A DNA stretch of 64,000 nt from Diphasiastrum complanatum (taxonomy: Eukaryota; Streptophyta; Lycopodiopsida; Lycopodiales; Lycopodiaceae). A program made the position numbers and the translations under genes. The notes under the pieces were generated by a model, which saw only the letters and a list, made by a program, of their open reading frames with translations, was not told the DNA's origin and ran no database searches. The DNA is taken from contig CM055110.1 of the NCBI GenBank assembly GCA_029204225.1, forward strand, positions 32,362,299 through 32,426,298. The letters run 5' to 3'. Shown in pieces: positions 1-10,384 of this stretch. Within the stretch, counting starts at the first letter, position 1. Each line of letters opens with the position of its first letter.

Positions 1-189
1 CTAGTCATTTCATGTTCACACTAACTAGAATGATACAAATTCAATTTGGATATATACAAACATGAAAAGTACATCCTTTCACACGTGAAAACAAGCTCCA
101 CACGTGTGAAATCAGATCATCAACATATTCTAATGTTTGATCAATATTTACATGAACCAATGTCAAGTGAGAAGTGACAATTTTCAACA
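1..189 (-). repeat. Partial C-family LTR at the window edge
   Basis: Read on the minus strand this starts with TGTTGAAAATTG at 189 and matches the first part of the LTRs at 40165 and 44782, including the CACACGTGTG box (99-108). It runs off the left edge, so whether it is a solo LTR or the end of an element cannot be told. Bases 190-346 to its right show nothing recognisable except the left target duplication of element A. Confidence 0.85.
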
Positions 190-346
190 TATTGTGGATG
201 AATGCTTGTTGTGATTGAATGCACTTTATCACTGTTTGATCGTGCTTGTTTACTCACTCTTATCAGAACACGGACATCTACGACTCCTCAGTTTCTGATC
301 AGATGATGGTTGTCTTTGACGCTTGAGGAACTCACGATATCATACT

Positions 347-621
347 AGTTAGAATTAAAGTTAAAATCACTGTGTTACTGTACTGTGGGTCCAATCAGTG
401 GATAAGGAGCAGTTGCCCTCGCCACGAGGCAAGTCGATAGGACACGCGTCCCACCAACGGCAACCTGGGTCATGCATGGGTTGCCTGAGTGAACAACTAT
501 ATGTACAGTGTAACTTCATTTGGAGAAATACAGTTGCTATGTGAGGTTGTTGTGGAGAGTGTTTTCTGTCTGTGTTACTGTGTGGCATGATCTGTGTTCC
601 TGTGCAAAGCAAATTCTAAGT
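347..621 (+). repeat. 5' LTR of element A
   Basis: 275 bp, aligned over its whole length with 3244-3518. It ends exactly where the tRNA-Met primer site begins. A weak TATA-like TATATG lies near 498-503. Inner ends TTAGAATT and AATTCTAA form a short inverted repeat. Confidence 0.88.
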
Positions 622-634
622 TGGTATCAGAGCC
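622..634 (+). other. Primer binding site of element A
   Basis: TGGTATCAGAGCC directly follows the 5' LTR. It is the usual plant copia site complementary to the 3' end of initiator tRNA-Met and sets first-strand synthesis on the plus strand. Confidence 0.9.
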
Positions 635-1933
635 GTACAGGGATTGTACACAATACAGCGTCGTCGTTGAAGAGAGCTTTGGGAGAACTGTCTTTTGAGA
701 GTTCGGGGTTTACGGTGGGTTGAAGATGGAAAGAGAAGCATTGGTGCACGGTTTTTAATTTATAGAGGCTTGCTAAGCTCAGCAGAGGGATTATTAGCCT
801 GTGCATAGCATTAGACAGGGAAAAATTTGGTGAAAAATTGACAATTTTGAAGCCAGCTGAAAATTGAAACTGGACTTGGGGTTACGGTTTTTATACATAA
901 CTGGTGATTTCTTCGTTGTTTGCGCACCGTTTTGGATGTCGTAAGGACAGGAAGGAAGCTTATCACATTGCCAACCAGCCATGGAGAGATTCTGAGGTTT
1001 ATGTCAGAGATTTGTCTCCATACAGTTAACCTAGCAGATTTGGGGTAAAAAGGTGAAAAAAGCCACTTTGTCAAGTTGAGCTAAAATCACCGTTTCTCCA
1101 CGGAATTTCCTGACTGAACACTCTACAGTCTTGGATTTAGTAAGACGACCCTGCTCTAGGTCTCAGATTGTGCTCAAAACGATCCACAGAAGAGTTTGAT
1201 CTGACATTTTTCAAAGAAGGGAGGCGCGGCCGCAGGCAGGGAGGTCGCGGGCTGTTCGCATGCCCAACGCAATAGTCAGTGTAGTGTCTCAAAGACCATA
1301 GCGACTGTAGGAGCATGGTACAATGCCCAGATGCAGTTTGGACCTTTGGATGAGGTGTCAAATAAATCGACGGTCCAGAACTTGTGATGGGAGAGAAATT
1401 TGGACCACAAGATTTGGTTCAGCCATTGGATGAGCTTTGAATAGGGCCCTGAAGAAGTGAAGTGCATTCTGGCCTTCAACTTCATTAAAAATTTTCATAC
1501 TGAAAGTTGAGTTGGGTCCCTTCACAAGTGAAGAGTGAAGTTTCTTCAAGGTGAAGAAACAGTTCAAAAACTAGAAAAATCCCTATTTTTAAGTCCTTTG
1601 CCCGTTTTGACCCAAACGAAAGGCTATAACCTCCAAACGAAGGGCACCCGGACTGTACCTACAAGTACGGTACAGCAAAACAGAGTGATTATAGCAGCGA
1701 AAGTGTTCAGAGTACGCCAGAAGTGATTTCACCATTCCACTGGGCACGTTGTTAGGAGTTGATGACTGAGTGCATTTCGGAAGGCGACACCGATTTGGCT
1801 TTCAAATTGGTGAAAAAGCGGCGAGTGGCCTGGTAAGGGAAAAAGTGCAGGTCATTATTTTCAACTTCTGACATTACTGTTGGCCTCGGCATACTGTTCT
1901 TAGCCTAAGGCAGAAGTTTCAAGCAGTTTTGCG
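635..1933 (+). other. Untranslated leader of element A
   Basis: About 1.3 kb between primer site and gag with no recognisable protein. It holds GTAC-containing words near 1650-1675, of the kind that accompany CACACGTGTG in the other families. It is unusually long for an element whose coding part was cut to about 1.2 kb. Confidence 0.6.
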
Positions 1934-1961
1934 ATGGCAAACATGGGAGAGTCCATTTTGA

Positions 1962-2150
1962 GTGAAAAGCAAATTGGATGGGATTTCCAACTATGCAGTG
2001 TGGAAATTCAAAATGAAAAACATACTGATGGAGAAAGATGTGTGGGAAGTCATCACAGGTGATGAGAGAAGGCCACCAAATGAAGCAAACATCAAAGTGT
2101 TCGACAAAAAGATGAGGAAAAATGTGCGTGGTATAGCAGGATTGATGCCT
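1962..2150 (+). pseudogene. gag N-terminal remnant of element A
   Basis: The frame from 1962 encodes a copia capsid N-terminus with the family pattern KLDGxSNYAVWKFKMKN followed by MEKDVWEVI. Around 2130-2165 it is replaced by RT sequence in another frame, so most of gag and the first half of pol were deleted. The capsid region normally forms the virus-like particle; this remnant cannot. The matching family is a different copia lineage from the elements at 20-50 kb, whose gag starts with a xxGGxLLExSERL pattern. Confidence 0.8.
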
Positions 2151-3190
2151 ACTTTCGTTCAAAGGGGATGGTGAGAACACATTCTGATCCAAATCTATAT
2201 GTCTTATGCTTTGATGGTATGGTTGCTTGGATTGCTCTTTATGTTGATGACTTGATCATTACGGGAAATAATCAAGAGATGATAGACATGATCAAGAAAG
2301 ACCTCATGGAACAATTTGAGATGACAGATCTCAGCCTGGTGTATTACTACCTTGGAGTAGAAGTGTGGCAAAAAGGATATGAAGTGGGTTTAACACAGGT
2401 GAAGTATGTCAAAGAGTTGCTGCACATGTTTAGGGTGCAGGATTGCAAACCAGTAAACACTCCTATTGAACCAAGTAAAAAGCTTTCTAAGCTTGATGAG
2501 TCACAGTCATTTGATGCTACGTTATATAGACAGTTAGTAGGGAGCTTGATTTACCTTACCATGACTAGATCAAATATATGCTATGATGTTGGCATTGTAA
2601 GTCAGTTTATGGCAGCACCTACGAAAATGCATTGGAAGGCAGCTAAACGCATTGTGCGTTATGTGAAAGGCACTTCAGAGTAAGGCTTGATTTACAGAAA
2701 GCATGATGGTTTACCTGAGTTGTGTGGCCTTGTGGATGCGGACTGGGGAGGTGACTATGATGATCGTAGATCCACCACAGGATACATATTCCAGTTTTGT
2801 GGTAGTTGCTTTTCTTGGTCTAGTAAGAAGCAAAGTACAATTGCTCTTTCCACCACAGAAGCAGAGTATAAGGCAATGTGTAGTGCTGCATAGGAAGCTA
2901 TATGGTTGAGACATATCTTGGAAAAAATTGGCATGAAGCAGAAAAATCCCACGACTTTACATAGCGACAGTTAGAGTGGCATTCAGCTAGCAAAGAATCC
3001 AGTGTTCCATGCGAGAACTAAACACATTGAGATTCAGTATCACTTCATACGTGAGTGGCTGCTGAGTTGTGAAATTCATGTTGCTCATTGTAACACAGAA
3101 GAACAACTAGCTGATATTTTCACTAAGCCACTTACTGGAGAAAAGTTTGATAAGTTTAGATCAAAGCTTTTTGTACTTAAAGTTTGTTGA
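2151..3190 (+). pseudogene. Truncated RT-RNase H of element A
   Basis: Frame 2 encodes the C-terminal half of copia reverse transcriptase and RNase H. Visible are LYVDDLIITG (catalytic YVDD), the YYYLGVEV stretch, RQLVGSLIYLT, DADWGGD for the first RNase H aspartate, STTEAEYKAM, then HARTKHIEIQYHFIRE and ADIFTKPL near the C-terminus. In-frame stops lie at 2681-2683 and 2891-2893, with another near 2971. The RT N-terminus with its first catalytic aspartate is missing. When intact the enzyme copies element RNA inside the particle; this copy is dead. Confidence 0.88.
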
Positions 3191-3234
3191 CTTTAAAGCT
3201 ATGTATATGACTGTATAAAAAGTGACTCTACTTT

Positions 3235-3243
3235 AAGGGAGAG
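3235..3243 (+). other. Polypurine tract of element A
   Basis: AAGGGAGAG directly before the 3' LTR, where plus-strand synthesis is primed. Confidence 0.75.
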
Positions 3244-3518
3244 AATTAGAATTAAAATTAGAATCACTGTGTTATTGTACTATGGGTCTTATCGGTGGAT
3301 AAGGATCAGTTGGCCTTGCCACGAGGCAAGTCGACGGGACACGCGTCCCGCCAACGGCAACCTGGGTCATGCATGGGTTGCCTGAGTGAACAACTATATG
3401 TATAGTGCAATTTCATTTGGAGAAATATAGCTGCTATGTGAGCTTGCTGTGGAGAGTGTTTTCTGTCTGTGTTACTATGTGGCATGATCTGTGTTCCTGT
3501 GCAAAGCAAATTCTAAGT
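3244..3518 (+). repeat. 3' LTR of element A
   Basis: 275 bp, same ends and length as the 5' LTR, about 92% identical by eye. It is followed by the right copy of the target duplication, ATACT (3519-3523). Confidence 0.88.
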
Positions 3519-3789
3519 ATACTGCTTTTCATTTATTTTAGAACCATACTTCACATTGAATCTATTTTCAGTAATACCACACACAAACCATTTCTAATCT
3601 CTTCGGTGGACTATACTCTCATTTTTTAGAGTATGAATTAATTTTTAAGATCCTGTTGGGCAATTACAACACTTAAAGCTGTGATCATATTTAACATAAG
3701 CTTTCTATTAGATTGTTTTTGCATCTAGCAGCTGATTGTAGCGAGAGAGCTGTTCCGCAAAATTCCTGCTCTCTTCTCCGTTCGCATTC

Positions 3790-5121
3790 TTCTGTCTCCA
3801 TTGCCCCCATCACTTTTCACCCTTCTTGCTGCTTCGAGTGTCCAAAGCCCCTCTCACTCCACCCAGTCCCAATCACCAATCCATGACACTGCCACCACTG
3901 CCCAATCTTCTCCCACCCCTCAGACGTCCTCACCCTTTTCTCCCTAACTTTTTGAGTAGCATCCATGGAATCTGGCTGAGTGTTTTTGCTCCATCTCAGC
4001 CCATGGATGTTTATGCTACCCATGCTGTGCAGGTTGTAGTTGCAGCCCAACACCAAGTCAATGTGGTTTGCCATACCATTAGCCAATTGGAAAACTAGCA
4101 CGTCATCGAGCTCCAAGAGCGTGACGATTGGGGATGCGTCAAAAAGATGATTATTGGGGATGTTTATGCTACCCATGTTGTGCAGGCTGTAGTTGCAGCC
4201 CAACACCAAGTCAATGTGGTTTGCCAGACCATGAGCCAATTGGAAAACTAGCACATCACTGAGCTCCAAGAGCGTGACGATTGGGGATGCATCAAAAAGA
4301 TGATCTCCAGGCGAAGGCCGACATTGTTGACTAGCTGACTCAACAGATGAATGACGTTGAGGACGTTAATAAAAAACTTCAGCAAGAAAAAAAAAAATTC
4401 AAAAAATTAATAAAGAGAAGGACGTGGACATTGAGAAGCTCCGCACTCATATCAATAAACTCGAAGTGTCTCTGGCTACAGAGCACAAGCTATCCCAAGC
4501 CTATTTTGACTCTGGCCGTGTATTGCAGACCAGCTATGGGCCTCCAAACGAGACTATTTGGCCCTCCAACAACAGCTGGATATCCTAAAAAATAAGCCTA
4601 ATGAGCAAGCCATCCAGACTATTATCACCCAACAGATCAACTATGGCTAGCAGCAAGTCGATGGCCTGAAGAGCCATGTCGCATCATTGAATTTCTTTCT
4701 TCGATCGTCCGAGACTCTCAGGGACACCAAAGATGCCCAAATTGAAATCGACTCCCCATCTAGTACATCTCATCAATACAAGAGGGCGGAGCATTATAAC
4801 GCCCAATATACTCAATTAAAATCCAATATTGGTGTCTTAAAAGATAATTATGAATCAGCACTCCAGAAATGCGCTTGAAATCTCAAATCTTTGGGCCAAA
4901 TATGCGGAATCAGCCGAGGAGATTACAACTCTAGAGCAAATGGTTGATGTCAAGGCCCATGCCATGAGGCAATTCACTGAACTAAGCATGGACCCAAACA
5001 ACAACTTTTCTCTAGAATTGAAACATCACTCCGTGCTGATCTCGCATCAGATTGGCCTTGATGGAACCAGGCTTTCTGACTTGAGTACTATTCCATTACA
5101 AAACTCGCACATTGAAATATA
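3790..5121 (+). pseudogene. Broken gene for a Pro/Ser/Thr-rich then coiled-coil protein
   Basis: No family recognised. Reading across three frames gives a stretch rich in Pro, Ser, Thr and Gln (about 3800-3960), then alpha-helical, Glu/Lys/Gln/Leu-rich sequence to 5121 with heptad-like spacing, for example SQLEN, ELQERDDWG, DVNKKLQQEKKKFKKL, INKLEVSLATEHKL and EEITTLEQMVDVKAHAMRQF. Many stops and frameshifts show it is dead. The order (low-complexity, then long coiled coil) matches the minus-strand pseudogene at 51605-54151 and, more loosely, 61102-62170. GC content is higher than in the surrounding copia DNA. It could be the first ORF of an uncharacterised mobile element or a dispersed host gene. 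Bases 3524-3789 show nothing recognisable. Confidence 0.5.
4006..4303 (+). repeat. Tandem duplication of about 153 bp inside the coiled-coil pseudogene
   Basis: GATGTTTATGCTACCCATG starts at 4006 and again at 4159, and the copies stay alignable to about 4303 with few differences. Both copies carry the same stop after SQLEN, so the duplication came after that stop. Confidence 0.85.
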
Positions 5122-5168
5122 ATTGTTGTTGAGGAAGAACGTAAATCTTGATGTGGATTTATGAGTGT

Positions 5169-5695
5169 CTACATCTCTTGACCAACTTCTAAATACCGAT
5201 TGAGAATATTGAGTTGGTCACTATCGACTACTCCATAACAAATGCGTAAGTCCATAGTAGCTCGAATGTATCTTATAACTATGATAAGAGCTTTCCAATG
5301 TGTAAGGCTAGGATTGGTCATAAACTGACTTAAGGTACGGACTGCTAAAGCTATGTCTAATCTAGTACAGATTATTGCATACATAAGAGATCCTATTATT
5401 GAATGATAAGGAAACCCACACATCTGCTCCGTCTCTTCGATTGTCTAAGGACATTGGTCTCTTGACAATTTGAGTCTCGGATCTTAGATCGATACTATTG
5501 CTAAAAAGCAGCGTGTCGCCCACATACAAAGTGATAATAATAAAAGAATGATGCACTCTCTAGGATATTAGAATTTGAAGTGCTTGGTTTATAGTCGTGA
5601 TCGATAAGAAAGGTGTTAATTCTCTGAAAACCATGCTCTAGTAGATTGCTTCAAGCCATAAAGTGCTCAGCATTAAAAAAAGTTAACCACAGACC
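5169..5695 (-). pseudogene. Minus-strand copia RT fragment
   Basis: The minus strand from about 5695 reads LYGLKQSTRAWF, then LYVGDTLLFSNS (a YVDD box changed to YVGD), and after a gap and frame change SIIGSLMYAIICTRLDIALAV, LTHWKALIIVIRYI and the start of RNase H. The order matches the second half of copia RT. Stops, the missing interval and the altered catalytic box show it is dead. It abuts a plus-strand fragment at about 5696, so the two face each other. No LTR belonging to it is visible. Confidence 0.75.
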
Positions 5696-6105
5696 TATCA
5701 AGAAGTTGTTTAATGTCCAAAAAAAGACAAATGGATAAAGGCCAAGGAACACGAGATGGACTCCATGAAGAAGAACAAAGTCTAGACTCTTAAATGAGTG
5801 TCAGCAGATAGGAAAATTGTCAAGTGCAAGTGGGTCTATAGTGTAAAGATCGTATATAGTGAAGTAATCATTATTGGTGTCTATGATGACGACACACTAA
5901 TTCTGTCAAAGAGCGACACATTGATTGCACAGGTGAAAGAGGATATTTCAAGGCACTTTGAAATATCATACCCAAGAGAAGCAAAATGCTACATGGGCTT
6001 GCAGATTGATAGAGATCTTGAGGGTGAAGGATTGTATCTACACCAATCAAGATAGATTCAGAAAATCCTTTATGATTTTCAGATGCCTTATTGCAAGGGA
6101 GTAAA
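5696..6105 (+). pseudogene. Plus-strand copia RT fragment, 5' part
   Basis: Encodes the RT entry region (W-KAKEHEMDSMKKN, IVKCKWVYSVK), then jumps across an internal deletion to VIIIGVYDDDTLILS (YVDD changed to YDDD) and CYMGLQIDRD. Stops are present. The frame stops at 6105 and resumes at 6962: codons on each side join as G-V-N-E-E-C, showing that 6106-6961 was inserted into an existing reading frame. Confidence 0.78.
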
Positions 6106-6961
6106 TGTTGAATTTCACACGTGTGGATTGTCCACTACATGTACTTGTGATCTCCTAAGGTGTGTAGATGCAACAAGATGAAGACTAGATTGAGATTCAA
6201 GATCTATCTTTGATTCTATGGCAAAAACACACTACTACATGCATTCAATCACTTCCAACTCTCACTCACACGTGTGAGAAGTGTTCCAAAAGTATTCTAA
6301 GTAAAAACAAGCTGCTCTCCTCGGGTAGAGAGAGAAAAACCATCATGAGCTCTCGGGTAGAGAGAGAAAGCTAGAAATTCAATGACACTCAAAATCCACT
6401 CAATCTCAAAATCAATTAGATCCAAAAGGAGGAGTACAATGATACTAATAGATTCATGAGCTACCACTATGCTTAACTATGATTGGATCACACTTTTCCA
6501 CCTCTTAATCCTATTGGACCATTGATCCATGCACCTCTAAATTCTATTGGACTATATTCAAGCACACCTCAATTTTCTATTGGACATCACAAGGTTCCAC
6601 CTCTAAATCCTATTGGACCTCTTAAGCTTCATCAAACAAAAGCATGACACTTGTCTACACTCTAATTGGCACAAGTTTGGCTCTATTTTGGCTCAATAGT
6701 GGCATTACAAGTGGAAATGGATAATTTGCCATCTATGCCAAATTTGACCCTATCAACATCCTACACCTAAATGCTTGACTATGAAATTCTTTGAGACCCC
6801 TATATCAAACATTTTGATTTACTTTACAATTCTCCACACGTGGGAACATCCTCCACACATGTGAGATTCACTTACAAACTTCTAGCATAAAAAATACCAA
6901 GCTAGATTTTTGCCAATTTCTCACAGTAAATACTCCGATGATTTCTAGCACAATACTAACA
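6106..6961 (-). repeat. Solo LTR (D-like family) inserted in the RT fragment
   Basis: An 856-bp block interrupts a continuous RT frame. On the minus strand it starts TGTTAGTATTG and ends ATTCAACA (TG/CA). Its end resembles the D-element LTR end at 16002, and both share CACACGTGTG, a CTCC..AAG word and CTCGGGTAGAGAGAGA-type stretches. AAATG occurs at 6103-6107 and 6961-6965, but the left copy overlaps the terminal bases, so the target duplication is not clean. No internal domain remains. Confidence 0.72.
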
Positions 6962-7550
6962 AATGAAGAATGTCCTAGAGATGATGCAGAACGAGAAGCA
7001 ATGGAACATAAGCTTTAACGAAGGCTTATTGGTACTTTGATGTACTTGGCAGACACTATGCGGCTAGACATTGCTTACGTAGTGTTCAGATTGAGCCAGT
7101 TCAACATAGATCCAGGACCCATACATTGGAAAATTGCCAAGAGGATCCTGCAATACCTACAACATACAAAGGACTATGGGATTTGCTATTGCCATGATGC
7201 GGGATTTCAGGTGAAGTCCTATAGTGATGCGAGCTAGGCATCAATCAAAGATGAGTCCAAGAGCATCTTAGGAGGCTACACCATCGCAGCAGACCATCAT
7301 AGTAGACGTAGCTGTCATTTGGATCAACATGAAACAAACAATAACTGCCCTTCTTGTGAGACAGAGTATGTTGCTACAGCCAAGATGGCTAATGAGTTGA
7401 CATGGCTCAAACAGTTCCTAAATGGACTAAGAGAGAGCACCAATGAACCACTAACGTTGTACATGGACAATACTTCTACTATACATTTGACAAAGGATCT
7501 TGTGTCTACAAATTACTGTCACTATGAACAAAAGGTCGAAATTAAAACAC
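6962..7550 (+). pseudogene. Plus-strand copia RT-RNase H fragment, 3' part
   Basis: Continues the fragment at 5696-6105: LIGTLMYLADTMRLDIAYVV, IHWKIAKRILQYLQ, YSDAS, then ETEYVATAKMANELTWL and LYMDNTSTIHLTKD, which follow the order of copia RNase H. In-frame stops occur, for example after SYSDAS. The usual HARTKHIE ending is replaced by unrelated sequence after about 7520. Confidence 0.8.
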
Positions 7551-7591
7551 AATCAATTGATTTAGCATGTAATACTGGAAATTTGAGATAG

Positions 7592-8460
7592 TGTAGTAAA
7601 CATGTCATTGGAATAACTTTCTGCGCAGAAATATGCTAGTCTGTTACACTTTTGCTCTGAAGAAAATCTTTACTCAATGGAAGCATGGTTTCACATTGTT
7701 CATACAAATCAATTCATATCCATCAACGAAGTAAAACATACTCTCATTTCAACAAATGTGATCAAACTAAAACAAAAGTTGCAACAACTATTTCTCAGTC
7801 GTCTGCTTGAAAATGCTTAATTTTCAGAGTTTATTTGTTGAGAGAAACACCCATCTCCAGAAAATGATCTTTGTGTTCTAGTCCCTAGTAACTATCCTCA
7901 GACAAGGAGAACATAGCTAACATTGTAAATTGTACACAGGGTTCTCCTTGTCTGAGGATAGTTACTAGGGACTAGCACAAAGAGAAATAGACTTGTATGT
8001 CTCCTATGATACCTGGAGATCCAATCAAATGAGGAACTGTACTCAAGCATTTGCAGACCATAAACTGTAGCAAAATAACATCCACTAGATAAATTAAATT
8101 CTCCACAAATAAAATACTTATCTTGTGAGAATGTCCGTGAGATCCATAGGTTCTCAAATAAAATATTGGAGTAGAGAGATTCAAAACACTGATCTGAATT
8201 CTTACTCAAATAATAGATCAAGAATTAGCATCACACTTAAGAGTCATCACCATTTCTTATAATCCTTTGACAATAATTAAGTATCTATTTATGATCTGTC
8301 AACCATAAATATTTAGATTCATATGATTCGCCAATCGTAATTTCCTACAATCCAAAATCATAATCATTTACAAAATACTGGAGTATATGTCCAACTTAAC
8401 TTAGGAAAAGTAAGAGTCATTCCAAAATCTTTCCATTAAGAAAATGTGAAGAATTGCCAA
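7592..8460 (+). other. No gene recognised; contains a long hairpin
   Basis: No coding similarity seen on either strand. The only structure found is the inverted repeat described separately at 7866-7985. Confidence 0.6.
7866..7985. repeat. Near-perfect inverted repeat (hairpin), arms about 45 bp
   Basis: Bases 7878-7912 are the exact reverse complement of 7941-7975 (35 bp). A 2-bp indel lies just outside, after which pairing extends to about 7866 and 7985. The loop is 28 bases (7913-7940). It could fold as a single-stranded hairpin RNA or be a tiny foldback element. No target duplication was identified. Confidence 0.9.
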
Positions 8461-8880
8461 AAATTGGCAAATCTAGCTTGATCAAAAACCATGTAGAATA
8501 GTGTAAATTGTGTACACAAGTGGGTCCCACACATGTGAGGCCATGATGCCACATGGGAAACCCATCCTAATGTAGGTTAGGTCAAGTCAAGAGAGTTGGT
8601 CATGTCTATTTGGTGGTCATCCCTACTTTATAGGACCTACACCTAAGTTTAAGGTGAAAATTTGACCAACTAGCTACCTACCAAGCATAACTCTAGGAAA
8701 TAGACTAGGGTTTCATTTTAGGTCAAGGAGAGTGAATTAACTTCCTTATTACATGCTGGAAATCCACCTAACTTCAAGAAGGAAGTCGAATTTGGTATGT
8801 ATTCCCTCTCTCCATAGTGAGTAGAAAGAAAATTTTTGGAGCTCATTGGCAATCTCAAGCTAGTTCACTATGTACATTGA
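8461..8880. other. LTR-like non-coding stretch next to truncated element D
   Basis: No protein. It contains CCCACACATGTGAGG, a variant of the palindromic box found in the LTRs, and lies where the 3' part of the minus-strand element D should be. No second copy is found here, so LTR identity is only a guess. Confidence 0.35.
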
Positions 8881-8906
8881 GTTTTTGTGATCCAAATGAA
8901 ACCAAA

Positions 8907-10138
8907 TCAATTTCTACTTGTTCGCTTCTTGATTGTACATGTATTAGCATTGAAATTCACATCTAGTCCACTATCAAACAATTGCCCAACACTAATAAGA
9001 TTTTTTGTTAACTTAGGAACAAAAAGTACTTTAGACAGAGAAAGAACTTTTGATGATGAAAGCTTTAAGGGAATGGTCCCTGTGCCTTCAATAGCACACT
9101 CATGATCATTTGCTGTGTAGATGGACTTCTTGGATCCTTCATAAGGTGACATGGATAAAAAAGAATGCTTGGAGCTACACATATGTGAAGAAGCTCCACT
9201 GTCGATATACCACGAACTATCCTTCTTGAAAGGTGATGAAGAAAAACTCGAGCCATAAGAGATCCCTCTCCATCACTTGCATGAGCATCTTCCTTCTCTT
9301 CATTAGAAATGTTGGCTTGCTTGAATTGACTCTTCTTCTTGAAGCAATTGGTGGCATAATGCCCCTTCTTGCCACAAAAGAAACACTTGATGTTTTTCTT
9401 CTTCTTCTTGGATGTGAAAGCTTGAGAGGACTCATCCTCTTCTCCTTTCTCCTTGGAAATAAGATTGTTCTTGCTTGAAGAGGATTGGTGTTGATTCTTA
9501 TTTCTCGTCTTGGGGTTGTCTTTGGTAAAGAGAGCTCTACCATCAATGTTGAGAGACAGTCTCTCCATTTTCAAGAGTTTATACTCTTGTCTTGATTCTT
9601 GAAAAATGAGCACACTTTGGAGTGTTTCCAAACTTGGTAGCTCTTCCTTAATGGCATAACTCTGAACAAGGTTGCCATATTCCTTCTTTAACCCATTAAG
9701 TATGACTTGAACAAGGTTGATGGAGTCTCCTATGCATGACAATTCTCTATGGAGGTCTTTAGCTCTCATTACATAAGCTGAAGCACATTCATCACTTCTC
9801 TGTACACTTTGAAAAATTTGGTTTCTTAGTGTTAGAAGTCTAGAAGTATTCTTTGCCTCATAGATGGACTTGAGAGTATCCCAAACATTTTTGGCATTAG
9901 CACAAGCACCAGTTTCTCTTAAGATATCATTTGAGATATTCATCTGAATATAATCCAGAGCCATCTTGGCTCTCTTTTTGTACTTTGGAATTTCTTGAGG
10001 AATTTGTGGTTCTTCTTCAATTCCAAGTACAATATCCATCACATCTTGTGGTATTAAGACAGATTCCATTCTAACCTTCCAAATTGAGTAATTGGAGGTG
10101 GACGATCTTTCACTTGCTTCTAATAGAAAGACACCCAT
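8907..10138 (-). pseudogene. Element D gag and protease remnant
   Basis: Translation starts at ATG 10138-10136 (MGVFLLEASERSSTSNYS). The capsid runs through MNISNDILRE and YVMRAKDLHREL to a zinc knuckle CFFCGKKGHYATNC, a typical RNA-binding CCHC. A frameshift near 9230-9240 separates it from the protease part (WYIDSGASSHM), which continues to TKNLISVGQLFDSG and then ends at about 8907. Integrase, RT and RNase H are absent. Product when intact: capsid/nucleocapsid and aspartic protease of a copia particle. Its leader and 5' LTR lie to the right, split by element B. Confidence 0.88.
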
Positions 10139-10384
10139 TGAAGTGATAAAGAATGATGGAAATAAAAAAAGACGGATGAAAGAATTGCTTATCTTCTCAC
10201 TATAGGAACCAATCAAGGGTACAAAACCAAATTCTATGTACATCAAAAAAGATTAAGTATGGCAAAAGTTATGGTTCTCTGAATTTCACACGTGTGAAAT
10301 ATGTGAAAAATGCAAAAATAAGCTTGGTAGAGGCCAAAAATCTTGTATATAGATAAACACACATGTGTGGAGCCTGTTTCCACG
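10139..10384 (-). other. Element D leader, gag-proximal part
   Basis: Non-coding, with CACACGTGTG at 10287-10296. It is interrupted at 10385 by element B and probably resumes at 15463. Its last 30 or so bases (ACACATGTGTGGAGCCTG onward) resemble the middle of the C-family LTR. Confidence 0.55.

Larger units (their letters stand above)
347..3518 (+). mobile_element. Element A: internally deleted Ty1/copia element with LTRs and target duplication
   Basis: Two 275-bp LTRs (347-621, 3244-3518) bound a gag remnant and a truncated RT-RNase H. ATACT lies directly outside both ends (342-346 and 3519-3523), which fits a 5-bp copia target duplication. A primer site follows the 5' LTR and a purine tract precedes the 3' LTR. 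The LTRs differ at about 22 of 275 positions by eye, so the insertion is old. Capsid C-terminus, zinc knuckle, protease, integrase and the RT N-terminus are gone: the gag N-terminus runs straight into RT near the YVDD box. The termini (AGTTAGAATT and AATTCTAAGT) are not the usual TG/CA. Confidence 0.9.

Noticed and set aside
3001-3200. Possible intact RNase H product in element A
   Set aside because: Only the C-terminal tail is open; stops at 2681 and 2891 separate it from the catalytic parts.
7898-8221. A 107-codon minus frame at 7898-8221 as a gene
   Set aside because: No recognisable motif, it spans one arm of the hairpin, and no start or neighbour supports it.
9065-10246. A 393-codon minus frame starting at 10246 as the D gag protein
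   Set aside because: The first 36 residues lie in the leader; the conserved start MGVFLLEASER is at 10138. The frame after about 9240 is shifted from the real protease frame.
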